NCBI RefSeq assembly: GCF_001550065.1
Contig: NZ_LRUB01000035.1
Span: forward strand, 310,001-374,000
Length of the DNA: 64,000 bases
DNA from: Kordiimonas lipolytica
Lineage (GTDB): Bacteria > Pseudomonadota > Alphaproteobacteria > Sphingomonadales > Kordiimonadaceae
Direction of reading: 5' to 3'
Part shown: positions 49,732-59,254 of the stretch, piece by piece
Numbering within the stretch: position 1 is the stretch's first letter
Layout of the letters: every line of letters begins with the position of its first letter
Position numbers and translations under genes: made by a program
The notes under the pieces: generated by a model
Told to the model about the DNA's origin: nothing
Database searches by the model: none
Seen by the model: the letters and a program-made list of their open reading frames with translations, nothing else

Positions 49732-51942
49732 ATGAGTTCACACAGTAACGGGACCTTGGCGGCTGAAGACGTCAGTGCGCTGGAAGCGGGCCGTCATGGC
49801 GATCCGTTTGCATGCCTTGGTCGCCATCCTTCGGGCAAAACTACCGTCATTCGCACGATGGCACCTGGGGCAGAGCGCGTGGAAGTATTCACGCCAAAGG
49901 GCAGGGCGCCAGTCACAACGCTCAAGAAGATTGGCGACCACGGCCTGTTCGAAGGTACGCTCGCGGCCTCAAAAGCGAAAAGCGGTTACCTTTTGAAAGC
50001 CTGGCAGGGCGAGCAAAGCTGGACCTATGACGACCCATACCGCTTTGGCCCTGTGCTGGATGATTTCAACCTGCATCTCCTGTCAGAAGGCAGTCATGAG
50101 CGGGCCTATGAATGCCTTGGCGCGCATGTGATGACGTATGAGGGCGCAGATGGCACGCATTTCGCCGTTTGGGCGCCATCGGCCTCTAACGTGAGTGTGG
50201 TGGGGGATTTCAACCATTGGAACGCGGCCCAGCACCCCATGCGGTCGCGTGGTGCCAGCGGTATCTGGGAACTTTTTGTGCCGGGCATCGAGGACGGTGC
50301 GCACTATAAATTCTGTATCTTCGGGGCAGGCGGCAGGCAATTGCCGCTGAAGTCTGACCCCTTCGCCTTCGGCACCGAATACCGCCCGAACACGGCTTCT
50401 GTCGTGCGGGACCTTAAGGGCTATGACTGGACAGACGAAGGCTGGATGAAGGGCCGCGGCGCCCTGCAGGACCGTACCAAGCCGATTTCGGTTTACGAGG
50501 TCCATTTGGGGTCATGGCAGCGCACATGGGACGCGGAAAACCCGTTCCTGGACTATCACGAGCTGGCTGAAAAGCTGATCCCTTATGTCAAGGGGCTTGG
50601 CTTCACCCATATAGAGCTTTTGCCGGTGACGGAGCATCCATTTGACGGTTCGTGGGGGTACCAGCCCGTGGGGCTTTATTCGCCCACGCGCCGGTTCGGC
50701 ACACCTGCGGACTTCAAAGCCTTTGTGAACGCCTGCCATGAAGCGGGCATTGGTGTGATCCTTGATTGGGTGCCGGGGCACTTCCCGTCAGATGAGCACG
50801 GACTGGCGCATTTTGACGGCACGCACCTTTATGAGCACGCCGACCCGAAGAAGGGCTTTCACCCGGACTGGAATACGCTGATCTTCAATTTTGGCCGCCG
50901 GGAGGTGGAGAACTATCTGGTTTCCAACGCCCAGTTCTGGCTGGAGGAATATCATCTGGACGGCCTGCGCGTGGATGCCGTGGCTTCGATGCTTTACCTG
51001 GACTATAGCCGCGAGGACGGCGAGTGGATCCCGAACGAGCATGGTGGCAACGAGAACCTGGAGGCGATCCAGTTCCTCAAGCATATGAACGAGCGGGTCT
51101 ACAGCCTGTCAGACGGCATCATGACAGTGGCGGAAGAATCGACGGCCTGGCCTGGTGTTTCCACCCCCACAAGCGCTGGTGGGCTTGGCTTCGGCTTCAA
51201 GTGGAACATGGGCTGGATGAACGATACGCTCGATTACATGAGCAAGGAGCCAGTTCACAGGAAGCATCATCACCACCAGCTAACCTTCGGTATTAATTAT
51301 GCTTTTTCGGAAAATTATATCTTGCCGCTCAGCCACGATGAAGTGGTGCACGGTAAAGGTTCGCTGATTGGGCGCATGCCGGGGGACCGCTGGCAGAAGT
51401 TCGCGAACCTGCGGGCCTACTACGGCTTCATGTGGACGCATCCAGGCAAGAAATTGCTGTTCATGGGGGGCGAATTTGCCCAGGAACGGGAATGGAATGC
51501 GGATGCCAGCCTAGACTGGCATCTCTTGGAAAACGCCGACCATAAAAACATCCAGACACTGGTGAGTGACCTGAACCGCCTTTACGCCAGCACACCAGCC
51601 CTTCACCGCCGTGACTGCACGGCCGATGGCTTTGAGTGGATAGACGGCGGGGCGGCGGAAGACAATGTAGTCAGCTTCCTGCGCTGGGGCGACCCCGGCG
51701 ACCCGCCATGCCTTGTGGTGTGCAACTTCTCGCCCGTGCCGCGCCATGGCTACCGCGTTGGTGTGCCTTATGGCGGCCACTGGGCGGAGGTGATGAATAC
51801 GGATTCCGCCCATTATGGCGGATCCGATGTTGGCAATTATGGTGGTCACGCGGCAGAAGACGTGCCGTGGCATATCAAGCCCTATTCGCTGATGCTGACC
51901 TTGCCGCCTCTTGGCACTGTCGTTTTCCGGCACGAAGGCTAG
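49732..51942 (+). CDS. glgB: 1,4-alpha-glucan branching enzyme, GH13_9
   Basis: Makes alpha-1,6 branches by cutting and re-attaching glucan chains. Two N-terminal beta domains ([12 protein letters not shown], then [21 protein letters not shown], a CBM48) precede the barrel: [15 protein letters not shown] (region I), [18 protein letters not shown] (II, nucleophile), [14 protein letters not shown] (III, acid/base), [15 protein letters not shown] (IV). The ATG at 49732 has GAGGGG upstream; a frame beginning within glgP is not needed. 736 residues is typical. It is paired with glgP on the plus strand, 16 bases after its stop. Confidence 0.96.
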   Translation: MSSHSNGTLAAEDVSALEAGRHGDPFACLGRHPSGKTTVIRTMAPGAERVEVFTPKGRAPVTTLKKIGDHGLFEGTLAASKAKSGYLLKAWQGEQSWTYDDPYRFGPVLDDFNLHLLSEGSHERAYECLGAHVMTYEGADGTHFAVWAPSASNVSVVGDFNHWNAAQHPMRSRGASGIWELFVPGIEDGAHYKFCIFGAGGRQLPLKSDPFAFGTEYRPNTASVVRDLKGYDWTDEGWMKGRGALQDRTKPISVYEVHLGSWQRTWDAENPFLDYHELAEKLIPYVKGLGFTHIELLPVTEHPFDGSWGYQPVGLYSPTRRFGTPADFKAFVNACHEAGIGVILDWVPGHFPSDEHGLAHFDGTHLYEHADPKKGFHPDWNTLIFNFGRREVENYLVSNAQFWLEEYHLDGLRVDAVASMLYLDYSREDGEWIPNEHGGNENLEAIQFLKHMNERVYSLSDGIMTVAEESTAWPGVSTPTSAGGLGFGFKWNMGWMNDTLDYMSKEPVHRKHHHHQLTFGINYAFSENYILPLSHDEVVHGKGSLIGRMPGDRWQKFANLRAYYGFMWTHPGKKLLFMGGEFAQEREWNADASLDWHLLENADHKNIQTLVSDLNRLYASTPALHRRDCTADGFEWIDGGAAEDNVVSFLRWGDPGDPPCLVVCNFSPVPRHGYRVGVPYGGHWAEVMNTDSAHYGGSDVGNYGGHAAEDVPWHIKPYSLMLTLPPLGTVVFRHEG

Positions 51943-51950
51943 GGGGCAGG

Positions 51951-51973
51951 GGGTGGCCTCAGCCACCCTTTCT
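51951..51973 (+). terminator. Probable terminator of glgP-glgB
   Basis: GGGTGGC (51951-51957) pairs perfectly with GCCACCC (51962-51968) around a CTCA loop, then TTTCT. The T run is short. It lies eight bases after the glgB stop. Confidence 0.65.
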
Positions 51974-52058
51974 GCGTTGCACTCGCATATAACTTTTGGA
52001 GAATGCCGCTTTCTTGGTAAGCTTGCCGCCAAATTGGCAGGAAAGCGGGAGGCCCTTC

Positions 52059-52520
52059 ATGCAGCTTACAGTCAACGGCACGTCCTATGATGTGGATGTG
52101 GAAGACGATATGCCCCTTTTGTGGGTGCTTCGCGACGAACTGAACATCAAAGGCGTGAAGTATGGCTGCGGTGTGGCCCAGTGTGGTGCCTGCACTGTGC
52201 ATATTGACGGTGTTGCCATGCGGTCTTGCCAAGTGCCTGCGGCGGATGCTGTGGGCGTGGAGGTCACAACCATTGAAGGCCTTGGTACGCCAGATGCCTT
52301 ACATATCGTGCAGGAAGCTTGGATTGAAAAGCAGGTGGCCCAGTGCGGCTATTGCCAATCGGGTCAAGTGATGCAGGCGGCTTCCTTGCTTGCGGAAAAC
52401 CCGAACCCATCCGATCAGGATATTGATGATGCCATGTCGGGCAACCTGTGCCGCTGCGGCACCTATCCGCGCATCCGCGAGGCCGTCAAGGCCGCGGCTG
52501 CCAAGCTGCAGGAGGCTTGA
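52059..52520 (+). CDS. Isoquinoline 1-oxidoreductase-type small subunit, [2Fe-2S]
   Basis: 153 residues with two iron-sulfur domains: a plant-ferredoxin-like one ([17 protein letters not shown]) and a helical C-terminal one ([11 protein letters not shown] and [15 protein letters not shown]). This is the small subunit of two-subunit molybdenum hydroxylases (isoquinoline 1-oxidoreductase/aldehyde dehydrogenase group). It passes electrons from the molybdenum centre to an acceptor, often a membrane cytochrome. The ATG at 52059 has a CGGGAGG site; the longer frame from 51996 is unnecessary. The large subunit starts two bases after its stop. Confidence 0.92.
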   Translation: MQLTVNGTSYDVDVEDDMPLLWVLRDELNIKGVKYGCGVAQCGACTVHIDGVAMRSCQVPAADAVGVEVTTIEGLGTPDALHIVQEAWIEKQVAQCGYCQSGQVMQAASLLAENPNPSDQDIDDAMSGNLCRCGTYPRIREAVKAAAAKLQEA

Positions 52521-52522
52521 GC

Positions 52523-54766
52523 ATGGGCAAGATCAAAACCTATACCCGCCGTGCTTTCCTCGTGGGATCAGCCGCCGTAATCGGCGGGGTGGCTTTCGGT
52601 TTTTATATGGTCAAGAAACCGCATGCGAACCCGCTTCTTAAGAACCTCAAGGACGGTGAGGCGGCGCTAACGCCTTGGGTGAAAATCGACGCAGATGGTG
52701 TGACGCTGATCGCGCCCCACGCAGATATCGGGCAGGGTGTTCGCTCCATGCAGGCCATGCTGATTGCTGAAGAACTGGACGTTGATCCGCTGAAGGTGAG
52801 GGTAAGCCCCGGGGATCCAGCGCCAGCCTATTATAACACCGCGCTCGCGACAGAGGCAGTACCCTTTATGTCCACGGACGAAAGCTTCGCAGCAGAGACC
52901 ATGCGCGATGTGATGGGCGGTGTGATCAAGCTGATGGGGGCGCAGGTAACGGGTGGCTCAAGTGCTGTGCCGGACTCATTTGACAAGCTGCGTCTTGCAG
53001 GGGCAGTGGCGCGCGAAACGCTGAAGAAAGCCGCTTCAAAACAGGCGGGCGTGCCAATAAGCGCGCTCAAGACCGATGCGGGCACTGTTGTGCTGCCGGA
53101 TGGCACACGTGTGCCCTATGAAGAGTTGGCGGCAGCCGCGAGCCAAATAGAACCCGTTACGGATGTCAGCCTGCGTGAGCCCGGCGAATGGCGTTACATT
53201 GGAAAGCCGCAGCAACGCCTTGATATCGTCGCGAAATCCACCGGTACGCTGACCTACGGCATCGACCTCGAATTTAACGGCATGGTGCACGCGACAGTCA
53301 AATTGAACCCGCGCCAGGGTGGTGAGCTTGTCAGCTATGATGCCGCTGCTGCTGAGGGTATGCGGGGCGTGAAGAAAATCATGCGCGTTTCGGGCGGTGT
53401 CGCCGTAGTGGCGGACAACACGTGGCGCGCCATTCAGGCGGCGAACGCTATCGACTGTAACTGGGGCCCGGTGAGCTACCCGGCTGAGATGGAAGGCCAC
53501 TGGGACCTGCTATCGAACAGCTTCACGGAAGAGCATGTGGATAATGTCTGGCGCGAGGAGGGGGACGTAGAAGCAGCGCTTGCGGACGCAGATGTGATTG
53601 AGGCCGAATACCGTGCACCCTATGTCGCCCACGCACCGCTTGAGCCGATTTCGGCGACAGTGCTGGTGACAGATGGTGGTGTGGATGTCTGGACGGCGGC
53701 TCAGTTGCCGCGCTTCGTGCAGGCCAATGTGGCCCAGATTGTGGGCGTGGAGCCAAGCCAGGTGCGGCTTCACAACCAATATGCGGGCGGCAGCTTTGGC
53801 CACCGGCTGGAGGACGAGCATGTCAAGCGCGCGGCTGAGGTTGCCATGGCCATGCGCGGCACGCCGGTGAAGCTGACATACAGCCGCGAAGAAGACTTCG
53901 CCCACGATTTCCCGCGCCAAATTTCCATGGGACGGATGCGGGGTGTGGTCAAGGACGGCAGAATAGAGGCCTATGACCTGGGTATCGCCAGCCCGTCTGT
54001 TCAGGCGTCCCAACTGCCGCGCCAGAACCAGGTGGCCCCTCCGGGTGCGGATCGGCAGATCGCCGCTGGCGCCTGGAATATCCCATACGACCTGCCGCAT
54101 TTCCGCATGACAGGCTACCGCACAGATGGCCTGGCGCCTGTCAGCAGTTGGCGGTCAGTAGGGGCATCTACAAACGGATTTTTTGCTGATTGTTTCCTTG
54201 ATGAGCTGATCCATGCTGCGGGCGCTGATCCGCTGGAGGAGCGCATTCGTCTGTGCGCTGAGCCGCTCGCGCGCGGTGTGCTTGAAGCGGTGGGGGAGAT
54301 GTCAAGCTGGGGCAGTGACCTGGGCCCAAACCGGGGCAGGGGTGTGGCTTTCGTTGAAAGCTTCGGTGTGCCGGTTGCGGAAGTGGTGGAAGTCACCAAC
54401 ACGGAATATGGCATCAGGATTGACAAGGTCTATGTGGCAGCTGATGTCGGCCGGGTGATCGATCCCGTGAACTTTGACAATCTGGTCAAGGGCGGTGTCG
54501 TGTTCGGGCTTGGACACGCCATGAACTGCGAGATCACTTATTCCGACGGTATGGCAGAGCAACAGAATTTCTATGACCATGAAGCCATGCGGCTTCACCA
54601 GTGCCCGGAAATCATTGTCCGCGGGCTTGAGAATTCTCCCAAGATCCGGGGCATTGGCGAGCCGCCAGTGCCGCCCGCGGCGCCTGCTCTTGCGAATGCT
54701 ATCTTTGCAGCGACCGGCAAACGGCTTCGTGAAATGCCGTTCTACAAGCATATCGATTTCGTTTGA
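52523..54766 (+). CDS. Isoquinoline 1-oxidoreductase-type large subunit, molybdopterin-binding
   Basis: 748 residues. The N-terminus has a Tat signal (YTRRAFLVGSAAVIGGVAFGF), so the folded complex is exported to the periplasm. The body matches the IorB/CO-DH L-type Mo enzyme: ADIGQGVRSMQAMLIAEELDVDPLKV, VAHAPLEPISATV, YAGGSFGHRLEDEHV, APVSSWRSVGASTNGFFADCFLDEL and GIGEPPVPPAAPALANAIFAATGKRL with the conserved active-site glutamate. The true substrate of most family members is an N-heterocycle or aldehyde and cannot be told here. The ATG at 52523 replaces an earlier out-of-place start within the small subunit. No cytochrome c subunit gene accompanies it. Confidence 0.91.
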   Translation: MGKIKTYTRRAFLVGSAAVIGGVAFGFYMVKKPHANPLLKNLKDGEAALTPWVKIDADGVTLIAPHADIGQGVRSMQAMLIAEELDVDPLKVRVSPGDPAPAYYNTALATEAVPFMSTDESFAAETMRDVMGGVIKLMGAQVTGGSSAVPDSFDKLRLAGAVARETLKKAASKQAGVPISALKTDAGTVVLPDGTRVPYEELAAAASQIEPVTDVSLREPGEWRYIGKPQQRLDIVAKSTGTLTYGIDLEFNGMVHATVKLNPRQGGELVSYDAAAAEGMRGVKKIMRVSGGVAVVADNTWRAIQAANAIDCNWGPVSYPAEMEGHWDLLSNSFTEEHVDNVWREEGDVEAALADADVIEAEYRAPYVAHAPLEPISATVLVTDGGVDVWTAAQLPRFVQANVAQIVGVEPSQVRLHNQYAGGSFGHRLEDEHVKRAAEVAMAMRGTPVKLTYSREEDFAHDFPRQISMGRMRGVVKDGRIEAYDLGIASPSVQASQLPRQNQVAPPGADRQIAAGAWNIPYDLPHFRMTGYRTDGLAPVSSWRSVGASTNGFFADCFLDELIHAAGADPLEERIRLCAEPLARGVLEAVGEMSSWGSDLGPNRGRGVAFVESFGVPVAEVVEVTNTEYGIRIDKVYVAADVGRVIDPVNFDNLVKGGVVFGLGHAMNCEITYSDGMAEQQNFYDHEAMRLHQCPEIIVRGLENSPKIRGIGEPPVPPAAPALANAIFAATGKRLREMPFYKHIDFV

Positions 54767-55085
54767 CATGAGCCATACGCTGGGAGGGCAAAGTCTCGTC
54801 CTCCCTTGCCGTGGTTCTTCTTCCTCAGGTCTTGATATTCACAAAGCAAGTTGAGAAAGCCGATACAGTTTTGTTCGCTTGGTTCTGCGCGGCAGTAAGC
54901 CTTCGATTTCTTCCGGGGAGGGGCATTTGTATTGAGGCCTTATAGCATCAAAACATATCATGATAAAATATCATTGAATTATGAAAATCGATCATATCTT
55001 GTCATGATTTAAGCCCCGCCGTTATATTTCTCTTCCTGAAAGTCCGCAGAAAACAGCGGATGCGCTCAGGTAAGGAGGAAAGCAA
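54767..55085. other. Gap between the molybdoenzyme and the second TBDR
   Basis: 319 bases without a gene. A GGGAGG / CCTCCC inverted repeat (54782-54787 and 54100-based arm at 54100+ not used; arm at 54800-54805) with a 12-base loop may weakly end the molybdoenzyme transcript. Bases 54950-55010 are strongly A+T-rich and hold the palindrome TATCATGATA (54956-54965) and further TCAT/ATGA words. The TBDR ribosome binding site AAGGAGG is at 55073-55079. Confidence 0.55.
54956..55007. promoter_or_regulatory. A+T-rich TCATGA-type repeats, possible operator upstream of the second TBDR
   Basis: TATCATGATA (54956-54965) is a perfect 10-bp palindrome; TATCATTGA, ATCATATC and TCATGA (55002-55007) recur within the next 45 bases. 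The cluster sits about 80-130 bases before the receptor start, where a regulator or the promoter would be expected. No regulator can be named. Confidence 0.4.
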
Positions 55086-57635
55086 GTGACTTGGAATGTG
55101 AAGTGGAAGCGCAACCAAAAGGTGGTTTCGCGTGTAATGAATACTGCGTCTGCAGTGGCGCTGATGGCTGGGGTGGCCGCGGGTGCTGCGTACGCGCAGG
55201 ATAATCAGGAAACAGAAGAAAAAGCGGATCAGTCCGCCTTTCAGTTTGAAGAGATCGTAACGGTCGGTACGCGTTCCCAAGGCCGCTCGGCTCTCAGTTC
55301 GCCAGCGCCGATCGATGTGATTTCCGGCAGGGATTTCGAAAGCCAGGCCGACAATGACATCAGCAACCTGCTACGTACGGTCGTGCCGTCCTATAACGTA
55401 AGCGCACAGCCTATCAGTGATGCGTCTACCTTCGTGCGACCTGCCAGCCTGCGTGGCTTGGCTGCGGACCACACGCTTGTGCTGCTCAATAACAAGCGTC
55501 GTCATCGCTCTGCTGTGATCAACTTCTATACGGCGGGTGAATCCAACGGTGCCCAGGGGCCGGATATTTCTGTATTCCCGACGATCGCCCTGAAGCAGGT
55601 TGAGGTGCTGAGGGATGGTGCCGCGGCGCAGTATGGTTCTGACGCGATCGCGGGTGTTATCAACTTCCGCCTCAAGGACGATACAGAGGCGGGGTCCATT
55701 GAAGCCAAGGTTGGCAGCACTTATGAAGGCGATGGCGACAATCTTCTGATTTCCGCCAACAAGGGTTTTGAGCTTGGCTCTGACGGCTTCATCAATATCA
55801 GCGCATCCTATGGCGAGAGCGACCCGACAGACCGGTCCGTTCAAACCGCAGCGGCGGCTGAAGCCGCATCACTCGGCTTCTCAGATGTGCCAAACCCGGC
55901 ACAGGTTTGGGGCACGCCGCGCGTTCACTATGACTTTAAGTCTGTCGTCAATATGGGCGTGAACATCAGTGATACCACGCGCTTCTATGCCTTTGGTAAC
56001 TATGCCAAGAAAAAAGCCACGAACGGCCTATACCACCGTCCTGTGCTTAGCCGTGATGGCGTATACACGTTTGGAGAAAATGCTGCGATTATCGACCTTG
56101 ACGGTGACGGCGGCGAAACATGTCCGACTGTAGCAGCAAACGATCTCGCTGGTTTGCAAGGCTTGTCGGCCAACTGCTGGTCTCTCTTCAAGGTCTATCC
56201 TGGTGGTTTCACACCGTCTCTGACGGGCACCGTGACCGACTATTCCATGGTGGCTGGCGTTGAAGGCGAGTTGGATAACGGCCTGACATATGACATCAGT
56301 GCAAGCTATGGCCGCAACAAGACGGGCTTTATTGTAGATTCCTACAATGCATCCTATGGACCTGATTCAGCCACGGAAATGAGTGCCGGCGCTTTCGTGC
56401 AAAACGAGACAAACCTGAACGCTGATTTCACCTATCCTGTGGCGATGGACAGCCTTGCGGACGACTTGATGGTTGCCTTTGGGCTGGAATATCGCCGTGA
56501 AGAGTTTGAGTCGATCGCGGGCCACCTGCATTCCTATTCTGTGGGCCCTTATGGCGAACTTGGTTTTGGTGGGTCATCGCAAGGCTATGCCGGTGTGAAC
56601 GCTGCGGCAGCCGGTAGTGCGTCGCGTTCCAACATCGCGGCCTATCTTGATCTTGAAGCACAGGTTACCGACAGCCTGCTGCTGACAGGAGCCGTACGCT
56701 GGGAAGATTTCGACGGCTTTGGCTCCACAACCAATACAAAACTGGCTGCCCGTTGGGATGTTACGGATACCGTAGGGCTGCGTGGGTCCTTCTCAACAGG
56801 TTTCCGCGCGCCAACGCCGGGCCAGGCGAATGTGCGGAACATCAGCTCGCTTCTGGATGCAGGTAATATCACCCTGAGCGGTATCGTTCCGCCAACTGAT
56901 CCACTGGCGGTCAGCGTTGGCGGCACCGAGCTTCAGCCGGAAACATCAACCAGCTTCACGGTTGGTACTGTCATGTCCCTGGGTGACATCGACCTTACGG
57001 TTGACTATTTCGACATTACGATCGATGACCGTATTTCCCTGTCGCCTTTCTTTGATGTGGATAGTCCGGATTTCGCTAATCTGCGGTACTATTTCAATGA
57101 CTTCAAAACCAACACAAAAGGTATTGATGTTGTTGCGACCTATTCCGTGGAAATGGGTAATGGCACGACGTCCTTCTCGCTCGCCGGTAACTGGACCAGC
57201 ACCAAGGTGAAGGAATCCGCAAGCCTAGACCCACTGCGTATCCGCACCATTGAGGACGGCACACCAGCCATCCGCGGCAACTTCACCATCAACCACGTGA
57301 ACGACAAATGGCGCGCGCTTGTGCGGGCCAACCATTTCGGCTCCTACTACAACGGCCACATTTCCTTCACGGACATGGTGCCTGGCGCAGAAATGACGTT
57401 TGACCTGGAGGTTGGCTATAATGTCACCGAAAATGTGGAACTTGTTGTTGGCGCAAGCAATATCTTCAACAACTTCCCGGACGAGGTTCCAGACGAAGGC
57501 CTGCCAATGACAACACTTCTTGGTACAGACGCGCTGTTTGACACCAAAAGTGCCTGGGGCGCCAAGTATCCGGAATTCTCCCCTATGGGCATCAATGGCG
57601 GGACATATTATGTCCGAGTTCGGTATGCCTTTTAA
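55086..57635 (+). CDS. TonB-dependent outer membrane receptor
   Basis: 849 residues: a signal peptide with cleavage near AAYAQD (about residue 38), a TonB-box-like FEEIVTVGTRSQ, the plug (SSPAPIDVISGRDFESQADNDISNLLRTVVPSYNV, then LRGLAADHTLVLLNNKRRHRSAVIN and VEVLRDGAAAQYGSDAIAGVINFRLKDD) and a barrel ending in YYVRVRYAF. The plug type LNNKRRHRSA is found in receptors of unassigned substrate beside small-molecule oxidoreductases. GTG start with a perfect AAGGAGG site. It is downstream of the molybdoenzyme pair, but the 319-base gap argues for its own promoter. Confidence 0.92.
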   Translation: MTWNVKWKRNQKVVSRVMNTASAVALMAGVAAGAAYAQDNQETEEKADQSAFQFEEIVTVGTRSQGRSALSSPAPIDVISGRDFESQADNDISNLLRTVVPSYNVSAQPISDASTFVRPASLRGLAADHTLVLLNNKRRHRSAVINFYTAGESNGAQGPDISVFPTIALKQVEVLRDGAAAQYGSDAIAGVINFRLKDDTEAGSIEAKVGSTYEGDGDNLLISANKGFELGSDGFINISASYGESDPTDRSVQTAAAAEAASLGFSDVPNPAQVWGTPRVHYDFKSVVNMGVNISDTTRFYAFGNYAKKKATNGLYHRPVLSRDGVYTFGENAAIIDLDGDGGETCPTVAANDLAGLQGLSANCWSLFKVYPGGFTPSLTGTVTDYSMVAGVEGELDNGLTYDISASYGRNKTGFIVDSYNASYGPDSATEMSAGAFVQNETNLNADFTYPVAMDSLADDLMVAFGLEYRREEFESIAGHLHSYSVGPYGELGFGGSSQGYAGVNAAAAGSASRSNIAAYLDLEAQVTDSLLLTGAVRWEDFDGFGSTTNTKLAARWDVTDTVGLRGSFSTGFRAPTPGQANVRNISSLLDAGNITLSGIVPPTDPLAVSVGGTELQPETSTSFTVGTVMSLGDIDLTVDYFDITIDDRISLSPFFDVDSPDFANLRYYFNDFKTNTKGIDVVATYSVEMGNGTTSFSLAGNWTSTKVKESASLDPLRIRTIEDGTPAIRGNFTINHVNDKWRALVRANHFGSYYNGHISFTDMVPGAEMTFDLEVGYNVTENVELVVGASNIFNNFPDEVPDEGLPMTTLLGTDALFDTKSAWGAKYPEFSPMGINGGTYYVRVRYAF

Positions 57636-57649
57636 ACAAGGGTAATCTC

Positions 57650-57680
57650 TGAGGCGGGTTTGAAGGCCATTCCCGTCTCA
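57650..57680 (+). terminator. Weak candidate terminator after the second TBDR
   Basis: TGAGGCGGG and CCCGTCTCA pair with one G-T pair around a 13-base loop, starting 15 bases after the stop. There is no T run, so termination by this alone is doubtful. Confidence 0.35.
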
Positions 57681-57907
57681 TCCCGTTCCGGCCCTCACCA
57701 GAGTTGCGGTGTGGGGGCTGCCTATTTGGAGATATGCCTTGGTGGCGCCTTGTCTTCGTTTTGATCCGGTGTCGCCACAATCTTCCCCACCCCCTTTCGA
57801 TGGCGGGCATATATCTCCAGATACCGCATGTGTCGGCGGCTTGCCTAAGCTGCCATCCCATTTGTCGCAAAGGGAAGTGCCGGCACATGCTCCCTTTCTT
57901 CCAAACA

Positions 57908-57944
57908 ACAAAAACCCCGAACTACCTTGAGGGGCAGTCCGGGG
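57908..57944 (-). terminator. Rho-independent terminator of the gabD-gabT unit
   Basis: On the minus strand CCCCGGACT pairs with AGTTCGGGG (one C-T mismatch or wobble-type position) around a 12-base loop, then TTTTTGTTGTTT follows. It lies 26 bases after the gabT stop. Confidence 0.8.
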
Positions 57945-57969
57945 CCAAGTGAGGGAACGCTAAGCTTGC

Positions 57970-59253
57970 CTATTTGGCAGCCAGGTTCTTGAGGGTAGTT
58001 GCGAGGATGTCCAAGCCTTCCTCCAGCACCGCGGTTGGTGCAGTCAGGGCTGGCAGGAAGCGGATCACATTGCCGCGGACACCGCAGCTCAGAAGGATCA
58101 GGCCGTTTTCGGCGGCTGCCTTCACAAGCGCGCCGGTCAGGGCCGCATCTGGCTTGTTGGCGTCGCCATCCTCAACCAGTTCCATGGCGATCATGGCGCC
58201 AAGATTGCGCACATTGCCGATCACATTCGGCAGTTCTGCCTGCAGTGAGGTCAGCCGTTTGTTGAACAGATCACCAATCTCATTCGCGCGGTCGCACAGG
58301 CCGTCTTGTTCGATGATTTCCATCACCTTGAGGCCTGCCACACAGCCAAGCGGGGAACCGCCATAAGTGCCGCCAAGGCCACCGGGTGCAGCCGCATCCA
58401 TGACATGGGCCTTGCCCACAACGCCGCTGATCGGGAAGCCGCCAGCCATGGCTTTGGCCACAGTCATCAGGTCAGGCTCCACGCCGCTGTACTCAGTCGC
58501 GAACAGTTTGCCTGTGCGGGCAAAACCGGTCTGGATTTCGTCACAGATCAGCATGATGCCGTGTTCGTCACAAATGCTGCGCAGGCTTTGCATGAAGGAT
58601 GGGCTGGCCGCATAGAAGCCGCCTTCGCCTTGCACAGGCTCAAGGATGATGGCCGCCACGCGGGATGGCTCGATATCCGCCTTGAAGAGGGCGTCGAGCG
58701 CGTTCAGGCTGTCTGCTTCGGTGATGCCGTGATACTCGATCGGGTAGGGCGCGTGGAACACGTCTGACGGGAACGGCCCGAAGCCGATCTTGTATGGTGC
58801 CACCTTGCCCGTAAGCGCCATGCCCATCATGGTGCGGCCATGGAAGCCGCCTTTGAAGGCGATGATGCCGGGGCGGCCAGTCGCTGCGCGCGCGATTTTC
58901 ACCGCGTTTTCAACGGCTTCCGCGCCAGTTGTCAGGAAAATGGATTTCTTCGGCGTGTCGCCAGGCGCTGCCGCATTCAGCTTTTCCGCAAGCGCGATGT
59001 AGCTTTCATACGGGTTTACCTGGTAGCAGCTGTGTGAAAATTTATCGAGCTGGTCCTTGACCGCCTCAACAATACGCGGATCGCTGTGGCCGGTGTTGTT
59101 CACGGCGATGCCTGTGGCGAAATCGATATAGCGATTGCCTTCAACGTCCCACAGAACCGCGTTCTTGGCGTGCGAGGTGAAGCGGGCGTGCATGGTGCCA
59201 ACGCCGCGGGCAACGGCGGCCTCGCGGCGCGCCCAAAGGTCTGCGTTACTCAT
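57970..59253 (-). CDS. gabT: 4-aminobutyrate aminotransferase
   Basis: Class III PLP aminotransferase that converts GABA and 2-oxoglutarate to succinic semialdehyde and glutamate. 427 residues. GAEAVENAVKIARAATGRPGIIAFKGGFHGRTMMGMALTGK, then EPVQGEGGFYAASPSFMQSLRSICDEHGIMLICDEIQTGFARTGKLFATEYSGVEPDLMTVAKAMAGGFPISGV, where the lysine of VAKAMAGG binds PLP. These are the GabT signatures. It begins two bases after the gabD stop region, i.e. gabT is transcribed first and gabD's stop at 59255 is not reached by it; on the minus strand gabD precedes gabT by one base. Confidence 0.92.
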   Translation of the reverse strand: MSNADLWARREAAVARGVGTMHARFTSHAKNAVLWDVEGNRYIDFATGIAVNNTGHSDPRIVEAVKDQLDKFSHSCYQVNPYESYIALAEKLNAAAPGDTPKKSIFLTTGAEAVENAVKIARAATGRPGIIAFKGGFHGRTMMGMALTGKVAPYKIGFGPFPSDVFHAPYPIEYHGITEADSLNALDALFKADIEPSRVAAIILEPVQGEGGFYAASPSFMQSLRSICDEHGIMLICDEIQTGFARTGKLFATEYSGVEPDLMTVAKAMAGGFPISGVVGKAHVMDAAAPGGLGGTYGGSPLGCVAGLKVMEIIEQDGLCDRANEIGDLFNKRLTSLQAELPNVIGNVRNLGAMIAMELVEDGDANKPDAALTGALVKAAAENGLILLSCGVRGNVIRFLPALTAPTAVLEEGLDILATTLKNLAAK

Positions 59254-59254
59254 A

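Larger units (their letters stand above)
57636..57969. other. 334-base gap with nested inverted repeats
   Basis: A 9-bp imperfect stem (57650-57658 with 57672-57680) just after the TBDR stop may be its terminator. Further on, GGAGATATGCC (57728-57738) pairs with GGGCATATATCTCC (57806-57819), leaving a two-base bulge, and inside it TTGGTGGCG (57739-57747) pairs with CGCCACAA (57773-57780). The open frames here have no credible start signals or known family. It could be a structured RNA, a degenerate repeat element or only a foldable spacer. Confidence 0.5.

Noticed and set aside
51996..52058. N-terminal extension of the molybdoenzyme small subunit
   Set aside because: The conserved protein and the GGGAGG site both support the ATG at 52059.
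57678..57952. Several 70-98-codon frames in the gap after the second TBDR
   Set aside because: They overlap on both strands, have no ribosome binding sites and no family pattern; the terminator of gabT also falls inside them.
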